Positions 1 through 8,080 of a stretch of 57,124 nucleotides of DNA are shown piece by piece; within the stretch, counting starts at the first letter, position 1, and every line of letters begins with the position of its first letter. The stretch is from positions 60,941-118,064 of the forward strand of contig NZ_JAGIQA010000027.1 in NCBI RefSeq assembly GCF_017814975.1, given 5' to 3'. Below the pieces are notes generated by a model that saw only the letters and a program-made list of their open reading frames with translations, had not been told where the DNA came from and ran no database searches. The position numbers and the translations under genes were made by a program. The DNA comes from Cupriavidus consociatus (lineage in GTDB: Bacteria > Pseudomonadota > Gammaproteobacteria > Burkholderiales > Burkholderiaceae).

Positions 1-191
1 GCCGGCGAGGCCGAGACGCCGCTGCGATCCAGGCCGGCGACGATGCGGGCACCGTCGGTGTACGGGTCAGCCTTGCCGACACGTGCGCCATCGGTGTACG
101 GGTCGATGCTGCGTGCCGGCGAGGCCGAGACGCCGCTGCGATCCAGGCCGGCGACGATGCGGGCACCGTCGGTGTACGGGTCAGCCTTGCC
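1..191. repeat. 114-bp tandem repeat inside copy 1
   Basis: Bases 1-77 recur as 115-191 with a period of 114 bp, i.e. 38 codons, in frame with the secreted repeat protein. The second unit diverges after the shared ~77 bases. The array may continue beyond the left edge. In-frame expansion or contraction would change protein length without breaking it. Confidence 0.85.
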
Positions 192-431
192 AGCGCGTGC
201 GCCTTCAGTGAACGGGTCGAAGTCGCCGGTGCGCGCGCCTTCGGTGAACGGATCGAACTTGCCGGTGCGGGCACCGTCGGTAAAGGCATCGGTCTTGCCG
301 ACGCGGAACTGGTAACCGTACTTGTCACCAGCAAAGCTGCTGTCCTGCACGCCAGCGGCGTGGGCGGCGCTACCAGCGAAGGCGGCGGCAAGGGTGGCGG
401 CGGTGATCAGGGTCTTGGCGAACTTGGTCAT
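1..431 (-). CDS. secreted repeat protein, copy 1 (3' end outside window)
   Basis: The frame is open from the ATG at 431 to the window edge, so the C-terminus is missing. The first ~26 residues form a Sec signal peptide (MTKFAKTLITAATLAAAF..AHA). The mature part is a chain of 12-residue units of the form F/A-D-P-Y/F-T-D/E-G-A-R-x-G-K, interrupted by a segment IVAGLDRSGVSASPARS. Near the left edge a 38-residue block starts to repeat exactly. An AGGAGC ribosome site precedes the ATG. It is a clear paralogue of the gene at 1678-2070, sharing signal peptide, repeat type and upstream palindromes, but it is longer. Function is unknown; no enzymatic motif is visible. The Asp/Thr/Tyr-rich repeats could bind metal or cell-envelope material, which is only a guess. 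Confidence 0.8.
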   Translation of the reverse strand, partial: MTKFAKTLITAATLAAAFAGSAAHAAGVQDSSFAGDKYGYQFRVGKTDAFTDGARTGKFDPFTEGARTGDFDPFTEGARAGKADPYTDGARIVAGLDRSGVSASPARSIDPYTDGARVGKADPYTDGARIVAGLDRSGVSASP

Positions 432-506
432 GATGGGCTCCTGGGGCGATGTTTCGGATCGCGTCAATCGGTGTCAGTGGCTTTGCGGTCCTTTTTTCGA
501 GCCGGT

Positions 507-522
507 TATCTACTAGTAGATA
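507..522. promoter_or_regulatory. 16-bp palindrome, probable TetR operator
   Basis: TATCTACTAGTAGATA is a perfect 16-bp palindrome 76 bp upstream of the copy-1 start. The same core is found before copy 2 (2154-2167), and a degenerate form lies at the start of the tetR gene (1422-1437). The shared motif suggests that the TetR protein at 845-1411 binds it. Confidence 0.7.
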
Positions 523-629
523 GACAACCTGCCCTGAAAAAATGACCGTCTCCGGTCATGCAATGGGATCGTCGCTGGGCCCTGCTTCTTGCTTGCTGCT
601 GGCACTGCGGCGCTTCCATGAGTCAAATA

Positions 630-647
630 CTATCTACTGCTAGATAG
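630..647. promoter_or_regulatory. second operator-like palindrome before copy 1
   Basis: CTATCTA-CTGC-TAGATAG, 7-bp arms around a 4-base spacer. It lies ~123 bp from the palindrome at 507; the equivalent pair before copy 2 is ~120 bp apart. Confidence 0.6.
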
Positions 648-667
648 ATAGTCAAGGAAGAATATTT

Positions 668-682
668 CTATCGGACCGATAG
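668..682. promoter_or_regulatory. CTATCG-N3-CGATAG palindrome before copy 1
   Basis: A perfect 6-bp inverted repeat around GAC. The same arms around ACG occur before copy 2 at 2312-2326, so this third element is conserved in both upstream regions. Confidence 0.55.
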
Positions 683-844
683 GCGGCGGCCTTCCAGCCT
701 TAAGTTATTGATTTACAGGAATTTGTGGCTCTAGCAGCGACTACGCGACACCGTGCCTGCCAATTAAAAAAGCCGCCGCACAGCTTTCGCCACACGACGG
801 CTCCGGACGCGCCACTGACAGCGCGAAAAGGCGGAATTGAAATC

Positions 845-1411
845 CTAGCCAGTCACCGCTGCTACCAGCGTATCGGCCGCGGCCTCGACCCGGTCGGTGG
901 TACCGAAGAGGCGCGCCGCGATCAGGCCGCTTTGCAGCGCACCAAACACCACCTGAGCCAGACGCGGCGGCGGCACCGGGAACGGCGTGCTGCGAAGCGG
1001 CTGCGCACGCTCCAGCAGTCCGGTCAGCCACTTCTCATGCATCAGGTAGAAGCCCTGCAGCAGCTTGTGCACGGATTCAGGCAGGCACAAGGTCTCGGTC
1101 GACAGCATGCCGCACAGGCAGATCTGGTCGGAGCCGCAGCTCTTGCGGAACAGACCCAGGTAGATTTCTGCCTGCTCCGTTACCGGCAGCGTCGTGTCGA
1201 TGGCTCGCAGGTGCTCGCTGAGGCGCGCGCTGTATTCCTTCACCGCCTCCAGAACGAGGTCGTCCTTGGAGGGGAAGTAATAGTGGATGCTGGAAGTTTT
1301 CACCCCCACCAGCTCGGCCAGGTCGCGATAGCTGAAGCCGTTGAAGCCGCGGCGTCGGATCAGGACCAGGGTGTGCTCGAGCAGTTGCTCGCGTACGGAT
1401 TGCGTTTTCAT
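845..1411 (-). CDS. TetR/AcrR family transcriptional regulator
   Basis: A 188-residue protein of normal TetR length. Residues ~8-55 form the N-terminal helix-turn-helix (RRRGFNGFSYRDLAELVGV followed by SIHYYFPSKDDL), the classic TetR signature. The C-terminal ligand/dimer domain contains a Cys-rich stretch (SCGSDQICLCGM, ~90-101), which suggests a thiol-reactive or metal ligand but does not prove it. It lies between the two paralogous repeat-protein genes, all on the minus strand. A palindrome of the same type as those before both paralogues sits just upstream of its start, so autoregulation plus control of both flanking genes is likely. Confidence 0.92.
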   Translation of the reverse strand: MKTQSVREQLLEHTLVLIRRRGFNGFSYRDLAELVGVKTSSIHYYFPSKDDLVLEAVKEYSARLSEHLRAIDTTLPVTEQAEIYLGLFRKSCGSDQICLCGMLSTETLCLPESVHKLLQGFYLMHEKWLTGLLERAQPLRSTPFPVPPPRLAQVVFGALQSGLIAARLFGTTDRVEAAADTLVAAVTG

Positions 1412-1421
1412 AAAGGCAGTT

Positions 1422-1437
1422 TATCTACGCGAAGATA
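1422..1437. promoter_or_regulatory. operator-like inverted repeat at tetR start
   Basis: TATCT-N6-AGATA, 11 bp upstream of the tetR start codon, resembling TATCTACTAGTAGATA at 507-522. It fits an autoregulatory operator. Confidence 0.6.
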
Positions 1438-1496
1438 GACGCTCAAGCTGAAATGCCCCGGCGCCCGGGTAATCCCCTAGCGCCGAGGCATCGGCT

Positions 1497-1598
1497 TTAG
1501 CCAGGCAGGACCTGCGCGGCGAAGGTGATCATCGAGCCACTCGTCACGCAGAGCACCAGCCATCCGCCAAGCAGCAGGATGCTGTCACGCAAACTCAT
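1497..1598 (-). CDS. 33-residue single-span membrane peptide
   Basis: The frame ATG (1596-1598) to TAA (1497-1499) encodes MSLRDSILLLGGWLVLCVTS followed by GSMITFAAQVLPG. It has a GGAG ribosome site six bases upstream and one hydrophobic helix covering most of its length. It lies between the tetR gene and the second repeat-protein gene, on the same strand. Nothing identifies its function; the good Shine-Dalgarno and the helix are the only evidence that it is translated. Confidence 0.5.
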   Translation of the reverse strand: MSLRDSILLLGGWLVLCVTSGSMITFAAQVLPG

Positions 1599-1677
1599 GA
1601 TGGACTCCATCGGGCAGCGGTCTCATCGGACGCCGCCGTAAAGGGTGGTAAAGCCGCCGGCCGGTGGCCGGCAGCGA

Positions 1678-2070
1678 TCAGGCGAGCGCGCCGTCGGTGT
1701 ACGGATCGGCCTTGCCCACGCGCGCACCGTCCGTGTTCGGGTCGAAGCTGCGCGACGGCTCGGACGACACACCGCTGCGGTCCAGGCCGGCCACGGTACG
1801 GAAGCCATCCGTGTAGGGGTCGGTCTTGCCGACGCGCCTGCCGTCGGTGTACGGATCGAACTTGCCGGCGCGCGCGCCTTCGGTGAACGGATCGAACTTG
1901 CCGGTGCGGGCACCGTCGGTGAAGGCATCGGTCTTGCCGACGCGGAACTGGTAACCGTACTTGTCACCGGCAAAGCTGCTCTCCTGCACGCCAGCGGCGT
2001 GGGCGGCGCCACCCGCGAAAGCGGCGGCAAGGGTGGCGGCGGTGATCAGGGTCTTGGCGAACTTGGTCAT
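1678..2070 (-). CDS. secreted repeat protein, copy 2
   Basis: A 130-residue protein. The start at 2070 was chosen over an upstream ATG at 2106 because AGGAGC lies six bases before it and a signal peptide (MTKFAKTLITAATLAAAFAG, cleaved near AHA) begins there. Six or seven degenerate units xDPYTDGARVGK follow, interrupted once by TVAGLDRSGVSSEPSRS, which matches the interruption in copy 1. No cysteines or catalytic motifs are visible in the mature part. Signal peptide and 5' leader are almost identical to copy 1, pointing to a gene duplication. Probably periplasmic or secreted; role unknown. Confidence 0.85.
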   Translation of the reverse strand: MTKFAKTLITAATLAAAFAGGAAHAAGVQESSFAGDKYGYQFRVGKTDAFTDGARTGKFDPFTEGARAGKFDPYTDGRRVGKTDPYTDGFRTVAGLDRSGVSSEPSRSFDPNTDGARVGKADPYTDGALA

Positions 2071-2153
2071 GATGGGCTCCTGGGGCGATGTTTCGGATCG
2101 CGTCAATCGGTGTCAGTGGCAGTGGCTTCCAGCTGGTCTCTTCTGCGACTTAC

Positions 2154-2167
2154 ATCTACTAGTAGAT
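2154..2167. promoter_or_regulatory. 14-bp palindrome before copy 2
   Basis: ATCTACTAGTAGAT, a perfect palindrome equal to the core of the 507-522 site, 83 bp upstream of the copy-2 start. Both are followed by an A-run and GACCG within ~20 bp. Confidence 0.7.
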
Positions 2168-2273
2168 AGAGGGTCGGCGCTAAAAAAAGACCGCATAACG
2201 GTTGCAATGGGATCGCCACTTCTCCGCCCTTCCTGCTTGTTGCTGGCGGTGCAGCGGTTCCATGGAGAGAATG

Positions 2274-2295
2274 CTATCTACTACTAGGTAGATAG
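2274..2295. promoter_or_regulatory. second operator-like palindrome before copy 2
   Basis: CTATCTAC-N6-GTAGATAG, perfect 8-bp arms, placed as the counterpart of the 630-647 site. Both are followed by TCAAGG. Confidence 0.6.
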
Positions 2296-2311
2296 TCAAG
2301 GTAAAACTTTT

Positions 2312-2326
2312 CTATCGACGCGATAG
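2312..2326. promoter_or_regulatory. CTATCG-N3-CGATAG palindrome before copy 2
   Basis: Same arms and spacing as the element at 668-682 before copy 1. Confidence 0.55.
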
Positions 2327-2438
2327 GTGCCATCCCATCGGAAAGAGATCCGTCTGCCCGGATGGACATTTCTTAACATGTTCATCGTAGCCTGCTAGCC
2401 TGAATTAAGACGCACCCCGCCCACGGCCTCGCCCTCGC

Positions 2439-3461
2439 ATGCTCGATACGCCGCATCCCGACCCTGCCGCAACCGTCTCCGCTCCAGCGGTGCCGGGCAC
2501 GCTGCGCTGGCTTGCCGTCGCTGCGGGGCTCGCGCTGGCAGCCGGTGTTGCGCGTCATCTGCTGTTTCGTGCGGTGGAGCGCAATGCATTTGTCACGCGA
2601 ACGGATGAAACAAGCACCGAGATTCCCGTGCCCTGGTCATCCACGCCTGTGCGGCATACCACGTTCGCCAGCGGCGATCGGGAGCTGCATGCCCGCTTTG
2701 TTCCCGCCGCCCGCCAAGATGCGCCTGCACTGATGGTCTGCCATGGCGACAATGAAACCCTCGCCGACTGGCTGCCGGTACAGGCCATGCTGGCCGAGTC
2801 AGGGATTGCTTCCTACGTGTTCGACTACAGCGGCTATGGCCGCAGCAGCGGACGACCTTCGGTGCGTCACCTGCGCCAGGACGCCATGACTGCATACCGG
2901 CAGTTTCTTGCGGCCGTGCCCGCGGCGTCGCGCCGCGTGGTGCTGGGCCACTCGCTGGGCTCCGGCATCCTGCTTGACGTGGCGCGGCACTTCGCGCCGC
3001 AGCCCGACGGCTATGTCATTGCCGCCGGTTTCAGTTCGGCGCGGCGCGCCGCGGTGCAGACCGGCCGCGTGCCAGCCTGGGCAGCGTGGTTGCTGCCAGA
3101 CCCCTGGAACAACGTCGCGCGTGCCAGCCGCCTCGAACGTCCGCTGCTGGTCGTGCATAGCCGCGCCGATGCCGTGTTCGCGCACGTCCATGCGGAGCGC
3201 GTGGCCGCTGCCGCGCGGCACTTGCACCAGTTGGTGATGCACGACGCCATGCCGCATGGCGCGGCCATCGAGCCAGGCCATATTGCCGCATTCTGGCTGC
3301 CCATCGTACGTTACGTGCAGGAATTGGATATCTTCCCGCAGCACGAAACCGGCGCGCGCGTGGAGGTCGTGGAAGCAGGCGGGGAATGCAGCCAGGGCCG
3401 GAATTCGCTCGAAAATCAGCGCGAAAACTGCGATTCGATGCGCGTGCCAGGCAAGCAGTGA
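2439..3461 (+). CDS. membrane-anchored alpha/beta hydrolase
   Basis: A 340-residue protein with a hydrophobic N-terminal anchor (~23-47) and an alpha/beta-hydrolase domain from ~70. The catalytic triad is visible: Ser172 in GHSLGSG, Asp244 in HSRAD and His273 in MPHG. The pattern (CHGDNETLADW, then FDYSGYGRSSG) resembles the BEM46/ABHD-like hydrolases of the inner membrane. The C-terminal ~40 residues are polar and lack obvious fold. It is monocistronic with no close upstream gene on the same strand. The substrate cannot be deduced. Confidence 0.85.
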   Translation: MLDTPHPDPAATVSAPAVPGTLRWLAVAAGLALAAGVARHLLFRAVERNAFVTRTDETSTEIPVPWSSTPVRHTTFASGDRELHARFVPAARQDAPALMVCHGDNETLADWLPVQAMLAESGIASYVFDYSGYGRSSGRPSVRHLRQDAMTAYRQFLAAVPAASRRVVLGHSLGSGILLDVARHFAPQPDGYVIAAGFSSARRAAVQTGRVPAWAAWLLPDPWNNVARASRLERPLLVVHSRADAVFAHVHAERVAAAARHLHQLVMHDAMPHGAAIEPGHIAAFWLPIVRYVQELDIFPQHETGARVEVVEAGGECSQGRNSLENQRENCDSMRVPGKQ

Positions 3462-3637
3462 GGGGACGATCCGAAGTCGCCGGACAATCTACCGCAGACT
3501 GCCGCGAGCGGCAATCATCCTTGTGGGCGAGGCGCCACGGCAAGGTGGCCAAGAGGCCTTTTATCGATTTCTTGTCTATATTTGTCCTCGTGGCACAAGC
3601 ATCGCAATTTCGCTTTGACAGAACTGGAGGTACTGCC

Positions 3638-3937
3638 ATGCGTTGGCTTGCAAACTTGTTCAGTCCGCCGACCCCGGAAAAAATCGCCGAAAGGGAACTG
3701 CAAGACATGAGGCTGACGCTATTCCAGGCCGAACGGCGCTTGCTGGAAGCGCAGATGCAGGTGGCCTACTACCGCGACATGGTCGCCTTCCTGGAAGACG
3801 TCTCGGCCAAGGGCGTGGAGGACGTGGTGGACAAGCGCCGCGCCGCCATGCCTGCAATGTCCGAGCTGCCTGCCGCCGCGCAGAACGCGCGCGCGCCGGG
3901 GCTGACCACCGTGCCGATCGTTCCGTCCGCTGCCTGA
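3638..3937 (+). CDS. small coiled-coil protein of unknown function
   Basis: A 99-residue protein starting at the ATG after CTGGAGG; the frame is open further upstream but the ribosome site fixes this start. Residues ~14-65 are charged and helical (EKIAERELQDMRLTLFQAER onwards), a likely coiled coil. The tail is Ala/Pro-rich. No known family was recognised. Confidence 0.65.
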   Translation: MRWLANLFSPPTPEKIAERELQDMRLTLFQAERRLLEAQMQVAYYRDMVAFLEDVSAKGVEDVVDKRRAAMPAMSELPAAAQNARAPGLTTVPIVPSAA

Positions 3938-4060
3938 CCTGGCAGTAGCCCCGCCCGCATAACGGGCGTGCGGCATCAGCGGGCCTGACCTGTGCGATAC
4001 TCGCGCTGCCTGCCGCGTCCATCGGCGCGCGGGCACGTTGTCACACAGGAACACTGCCCC

Positions 4061-4744
4061 ATGAGCGAACTGCTGCCCGCCATTGAAATCGAAACCGCGC
4101 CCGATCCCCGCTGCGCCGTGATCTGGATGCATGGGCTGGGCGCCGACGGCAGCGACTTTGCTCCGGTGGTGCCGGAATTGCGGCTGCCCGCCTCGCCTGG
4201 CGTGCGCTTTATCTTCCCGCACGCGCCGTCGATTTCGGTGACCTGCAACGGCGGTTATGTCATGCCGGCCTGGTATGACATCTATTCCCTCGACGAGGCC
4301 GGCCGGCGTACCGACGAGGCCGGCATCCAGGCCTCTTGCAACGCCATCCGCGCGCTGGTCGCGCGCGAGAATGCGCGCGGCATCCCCTGCAATCGCATCG
4401 TGCTGGCCGGTTTTTCACAGGGCGGCGCCATCGCCTATACCGCGGCGCTGACGCATCCGGAACCGCTCGCAGGCATCGTGGCGCTGTCCACCTATATTCC
4501 CGCGCCGGCCGCGCTCGCTGCGAAAGCCACGGCCGAGAATGCCGCCACGCCGGTGTTTGCCGCGCACGGCACGCAGGACGATGTGGTGCCGCTGCAGCTG
4601 GGCGTTGCGGCACGCGACTTTATCCAGGCGCGGCAGCATCCGCTGACATGGCAGACCTACCCGATGGGACATTCGGTCTGCCTGGAAGAGATCATTGCCA
4701 TCGGCGCATGGCTGGCGGAGCGCTTCGGCCCTGCCGGTGCCTGA
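4061..4744 (+). CDS. carboxylesterase / phospholipase-carboxylesterase family
   Basis: A 227-residue alpha/beta hydrolase of the small carboxylesterase (EstB/acyl-protein-thioesterase-like) family, which normally has ~220 residues. The triad is Ser119 in GFSQGG, Asp173 in HGTQDD and His204 in MGHSV; the oxyanion region is WMHGLGADGSDF at ~22-33. The start at 4061 follows AGGA and gives the usual N-terminus; an upstream ATG at 3992 adds an unrelated leader. It hydrolyses short-chain or aromatic esters by family analogy. No signal peptide, so cytoplasmic. Confidence 0.9.
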   Translation: MSELLPAIEIETAPDPRCAVIWMHGLGADGSDFAPVVPELRLPASPGVRFIFPHAPSISVTCNGGYVMPAWYDIYSLDEAGRRTDEAGIQASCNAIRALVARENARGIPCNRIVLAGFSQGGAIAYTAALTHPEPLAGIVALSTYIPAPAALAAKATAENAATPVFAAHGTQDDVVPLQLGVAARDFIQARQHPLTWQTYPMGHSVCLEEIIAIGAWLAERFGPAGA

Positions 4745-4812
4745 CCTCATCAAACGCCGACATCCCTGACAAGATCGCTGCAAGCGCCGCGCGTGCGCAG
4801 CAAGCCGTACTC

Positions 4813-5181
4813 ATGAGCCTCGCCCCACTGCCCCGCATCGATTTCAACACCCGCAAGGCGCTGCTGTTCGCGCTGTCCGCCGAGCGCCTGTCAGCCTATT
4901 ACGAGCACCGCAAGTGGATGACGGACGCACAAGGCGCGACGCTGGCAGGCGAATGGCTGTCGCGCTCGCGGCTGCAACTGCCGCTGTCCGAGCGGCGCCT
5001 GCTGTCCGAGCTCAGCGACCAGTTCGCACGACAGCTGGCCGAGACGCTGTCGCGTGAAGCAGGCTTGTATGCCGCGCACGAAATGATGGAAGCGCTCGAT
5101 CCCAACTACCAGTCGGCCTTTGCGCATGACATGCTCGACGAATGCGAACGGCTGCTGCGCGAGAACGGCGTGACGGAATAA
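4813..5181 (+). CDS. conserved hypothetical protein
   Basis: A 122-residue soluble, helix-rich acidic protein (MSLAPLPRIDFNTRKALLFA..). It starts 68 bp after the carboxylesterase and may share its transcript. The stop codon lies in the first unit of an 8-bp tandem repeat. No family or active-site motif was recognised. Confidence 0.6.
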   Translation: MSLAPLPRIDFNTRKALLFALSAERLSAYYEHRKWMTDAQGATLAGEWLSRSRLQLPLSERRLLSELSDQFARQLAETLSREAGLYAAHEMMEALDPNYQSAFAHDMLDECERLLRENGVTE

Positions 5182-5215
5182 GCGAATAAGCGAATAAGCG
5201 AATAAGCGAATAAGC
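5176..5215. repeat. five tandem copies of GAATAAGC
   Basis: An exact 8-bp unit repeated five times. The first unit contains the TAA stop of the preceding gene. The unit length is not a multiple of three, but variation would fall after the stop, so it should not change the protein. Confidence 0.9.
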
Positions 5216-5395
5216 GCTTCTCGCCAGCATTGCAGGAACTGGCGAAAACGCCAAATCGGTGGGGATTGGGGCGATCGCAAGAGATTGCCAGAGACTCCAA
5301 ACATGGCATTACCGCTGTGTTTGCAAAGGTTGACAATCGCTTTGCGGCGGGGCGCTTACACTGCGCGCTCCGATAATGCCCCCATCCATTCCGCC

Positions 5396-5602
5396 ATGGA
5401 ACGCAAGCACTGCCTCGCCTGGATCGCACTGAGCATGATCGCAGCGGCCTTGCTGACGCTGCTGTGCCTGATCCTCAATGACCACGCAGAGACCCGCGCC
5501 GCCACCCGGATACGGCAGATGGAATTCCGCGTAGGCACGCAGGCGCCGTCGCAGGCGGGTGCGCCCCGGCCCGCGACTTCAGAACGACGACCAGGTAGTT
5601 AA
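5396..5602 (+). CDS. small single-span membrane protein
   Basis: A 68-residue frame starting MERKHCLAWIALSMIAAALL, with one strong transmembrane helix (~7-28) and a polar tail. The upstream in-frame ATG at 5285 gives an unlikely leader. No clear ribosome site, so translation is uncertain. Function unknown. Confidence 0.45.
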   Translation: MERKHCLAWIALSMIAAALLTLLCLILNDHAETRAATRIRQMEFRVGTQAPSQAGAPRPATSERRPGS

Positions 5603-5690
5603 GAAGGACAACGCGCAGGCGGAGCGCGGGCTTGAGTTTAGTCGCGCCCCCTGGCCGCGACTGCAAAGAATTGATAACGATTCCGTCGCG

Positions 5691-6812
5691 TCATGGCTTC
5701 GGCCACGACAGACCGGTAGCCTGTGCCAGCGCCAGGTAGGACGTTGCCAGGTGGTATGGCGAAGTCGACGGCATCTCGGCGCGCACCACGTCGCCTGTAG
5801 GCGCGAGGCATTCGTGCCATCCCTGCGCATGCAGGAAGCGGTTGCGGAACTGCCCGGCCCAGGCTTCCAGCGTGGCCAGCGACCCGGGTTGTCCATGCAG
5901 CGCGAGGGCGCGTGCATACTCGGTCTGCGCCCAGATGCGCTGGGTACCGTCCAGCAGCCCGCCACGCGCGTCCAGCGCCGCGCTGACGCCCAGCGTGCCG
6001 GGCGCCACGCCATGGCACTGCGCAAAGTCGAAGGCCTGGCGCAGCGCGCCTTCCAGCGGCAGGTCGCCGAACAGCGTGGGCCGGCTTGCAACCAGCGAAA
6101 ACCATTCGAACTGGTGGCCCGGCTCGATACGGTTATCGGCACTGCCTTGCGGCAGCTCGGCGATACAGCCGCTCGCGGGATCGACAAAGCGCTCGAACAC
6201 GGCCATCGCGATCTCGCGCAGCCGCTCGGCGTACCATTCGTCGCCGGTCGCATCGAGTGCCGCCAGGTAGGCCTCGGTCAGGTGCATCACCGGGTTCTGC
6301 AGCACGCCCGCGCCTTTCGGGCGGAAGTGCTCGTTGAGCGCGGCGTGGTACAGCCCGCCATCTTCGGCAAAGCGGTCTTCGACGATGTCGACGGTTTCGT
6401 CGAGCACTTCAAGCGCATCGGGGTTGCCGCGCAGCGCGTGGTAGCTGGCGCAGGCAAAGATCACGAAGGCGTGCGTATAAAGATCGCGCGTGGTGTCCAG
6501 CGGCGAACCGTCCGGTCCGACGCTGTAGATCCAGCCGCCCGCCCCATCGCCGAAATATGCCTGCAGCGAGCCGAACAGCGTATCGGCATGCGCATGCTGG
6601 CCCGCCACCGAAAACACATAGAGCTGCCGCGCGCAGGCCATGGCGCGGTAGCGTGCCGCCGGCAGCGGCGCGGCCGTGGCGCCGTCGAGGGCCTCATAGG
6701 GCAGGAACAGGCCGGCATTCCAGCCGCTGGCGGTCCACAGCGGCAACACCGTGGCGTCGTAGTGCGCCGTCAGGGCGGCGACCTGTTGGTTGAGCGCGGG
6801 CGAATTGAGCAT
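5691..6812 (-). CDS. AGE family epimerase/isomerase
   Basis: A 373-residue (alpha/alpha)6-barrel protein of the N-acyl-D-glucosamine 2-epimerase / sugar isomerase family, near the usual ~390-410 residues. Motifs seen are DLYTHAFVIFA, LNEHFRPKGAG, NPVMHLTEAYLA, GHQFEW and SPYHLATSYLA; the histidines in them match those expected in the barrel active site. It probably interconverts free sugars such as mannose and fructose, but the substrate is not certain. The start at 6812 removes a Cys/Arg-rich leader unlike the family; no strong ribosome site is visible, so the start is tentative. Confidence 0.85.
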   Translation of the reverse strand: MLNSPALNQQVAALTAHYDATVLPLWTASGWNAGLFLPYEALDGATAAPLPAARYRAMACARQLYVFSVAGQHAHADTLFGSLQAYFGDGAGGWIYSVGPDGSPLDTTRDLYTHAFVIFACASYHALRGNPDALEVLDETVDIVEDRFAEDGGLYHAALNEHFRPKGAGVLQNPVMHLTEAYLAALDATGDEWYAERLREIAMAVFERFVDPASGCIAELPQGSADNRIEPGHQFEWFSLVASRPTLFGDLPLEGALRQAFDFAQCHGVAPGTLGVSAALDARGGLLDGTQRIWAQTEYARALALHGQPGSLATLEAWAGQFRNRFLHAQGWHECLAPTGDVVRAEMPSTSPYHLATSYLALAQATGLSWPKP

Positions 6813-6990
6813 GGTCGGTGGCGAGAAGCAGGCGCCACGTGGCGCCAGGCGCAGAAGGTTACTGGATTCGGCGCAGCGGGGGAAGCCGCGGCACGCGTAT
6901 CTTGCCATGACGCGGTTGCAATTCTCCGATGGCACCAAGCGCCTGTAGTTGCTAGCATCAATGCGTCCCACCTGCCAACGGGAGGCGCCA

Positions 6991-7239
6991 ATGTCGACCC
7001 TGCCCCTTACGCTTTCGGACCATCACCGCACGCTGGTACTGCACGTGCTGGAAGAGCCATCCGGCCAGTACACCTGGCGCATCGTCATGGAGGAACTGTG
7101 CGGCGCGGCCGACGCCGACTGCACCGTTGAAGCGCCCTCCACTTACAGTTCGCATGCCGAGGCGGAGGCAGCCTGCTGGGCCGCCGGCAACGGCATGCTG
7201 GATGGCCCGCGCAACGCGAGCGAACTGCGCACCACCTGA
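6991..7239 (+). CDS. small hypothetical protein
   Basis: An 82-residue protein starting after GGGAGG. It is acidic with several Cys and Trp residues (EELCGAADADC, AACWAAGNGM). It is the first of three short same-strand genes (6991-8068). No family recognised. Confidence 0.6.
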   Translation: MSTLPLTLSDHHRTLVLHVLEEPSGQYTWRIVMEELCGAADADCTVEAPSTYSSHAEAEAACWAAGNGMLDGPRNASELRTT

Positions 7240-7498
7240 ATAACGCCGCCCGCGCTGCCATGTGCAGGCGCGGGCGTCCGGGCGGCTCCAATCCTTGCGC
7301 GCTGCCGCGCATGTCCTAGTCTGGAATCGTGGCAGTGGCAACGCGGGCAGGCTGTTTGCCCGCGATTCTCCGTTCCGGCCACGCCCAGTGCACTGGGCGC
7401 TTCCCTGCCACCTGCCTGTCATCTTCCTGGCCTTAACTGACCTGGCCGCCTCGCCGCGCTTGCCATCGGTGCGGCGGTCCGGGCCGCAGGAGCATGAA

Positions 7499-7777
7499 AT
7501 GGAAAAGCCGGTCGTCTCTCCGCAGCGTTTCGTCGAACTGATGAACGAGCGCCTGAGCAAGCATCCCTTGTACCAGGAGGGCATGCGCGTCTATGCCATT
7601 CCGCAGCACACCGACCATCCGCGCAGCCTGGTGTGCGTGGGGCCGCGCGGCACCGAATGCGTGTGCGCCACCATCGAGAACATCGTGCGTGGCGAATGCG
7701 AGGTGTTCCCCGACATTGCCCAGGACTGGCACCGTCCTCGCAACCACGGAAGTCCGCACGAGGCTCGGGCACGCTGA
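7499..7777 (+). CDS. small hypothetical protein
   Basis: A 92-residue soluble protein (MEKPVVSPQRFVELMNERLS..). AGGAG seven bases upstream selects the ATG at 7499. It has a conserved-looking core with PRSLVCVGPRGTECVCATIE. Unknown function; preceded by 259 bp holding only a GC-rich imperfect hairpin. Confidence 0.6.
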   Translation: MEKPVVSPQRFVELMNERLSKHPLYQEGMRVYAIPQHTDHPRSLVCVGPRGTECVCATIENIVRGECEVFPDIAQDWHRPRNHGSPHEARAR

Positions 7778-7795
7778 ACGCCCGACAGATAGCGC

Positions 7796-8068
7796 ATGCC
7801 CAGCGGATGGCATGACGAGAACGCCAGCTACCGCGGCTATCGCATCCATGTCGCGGGGCTGCGCTATGGCAGCCAGCACGACGGCTGGTGGACGCTGCGC
7901 GCCGAAGTCTGGCATCACGGCACGCGGCTGCCATGGCCGTGCCCCGTGATGCAGACGCGCTTTGGCTGTGCCGCCGATGCCACGCGCGCCGGCATGGCGT
8001 GGGGCCGCGAAGCCATCGACGCGTATCTCTCCGGCCTGCGCGATGCCGAGGAAGCCGTGCCGTCCTAG
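7796..8068 (+). CDS. small hypothetical protein
   Basis: A 90-residue protein 18 bp downstream of the previous gene, so probably co-transcribed. It is Trp/Tyr/His-rich (YRGYRIHVAGLRYGSQHDGW), which suggests a compact beta-sheet domain. No assigned family. Confidence 0.6.
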   Translation: MPSGWHDENASYRGYRIHVAGLRYGSQHDGWWTLRAEVWHHGTRLPWPCPVMQTRFGCAADATRAGMAWGREAIDAYLSGLRDAEEAVPS

Positions 8069-8080
8069 CAGCGGCCGCGT

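Noticed and set aside
1..191. Possible CRISPR-like repeat
   Set aside because: The repeats are in frame with coding sequence and have no short constant unit with variable spacers.
5330..5362. TTGACA with TACACT as promoter for the 5396 gene
   Set aside because: The spacer is 21 bp, too long for a good sigma-70 promoter.
5640..5662. AGTCGCG/CGCGACT hairpin as terminator
   Set aside because: No T-run on either strand.
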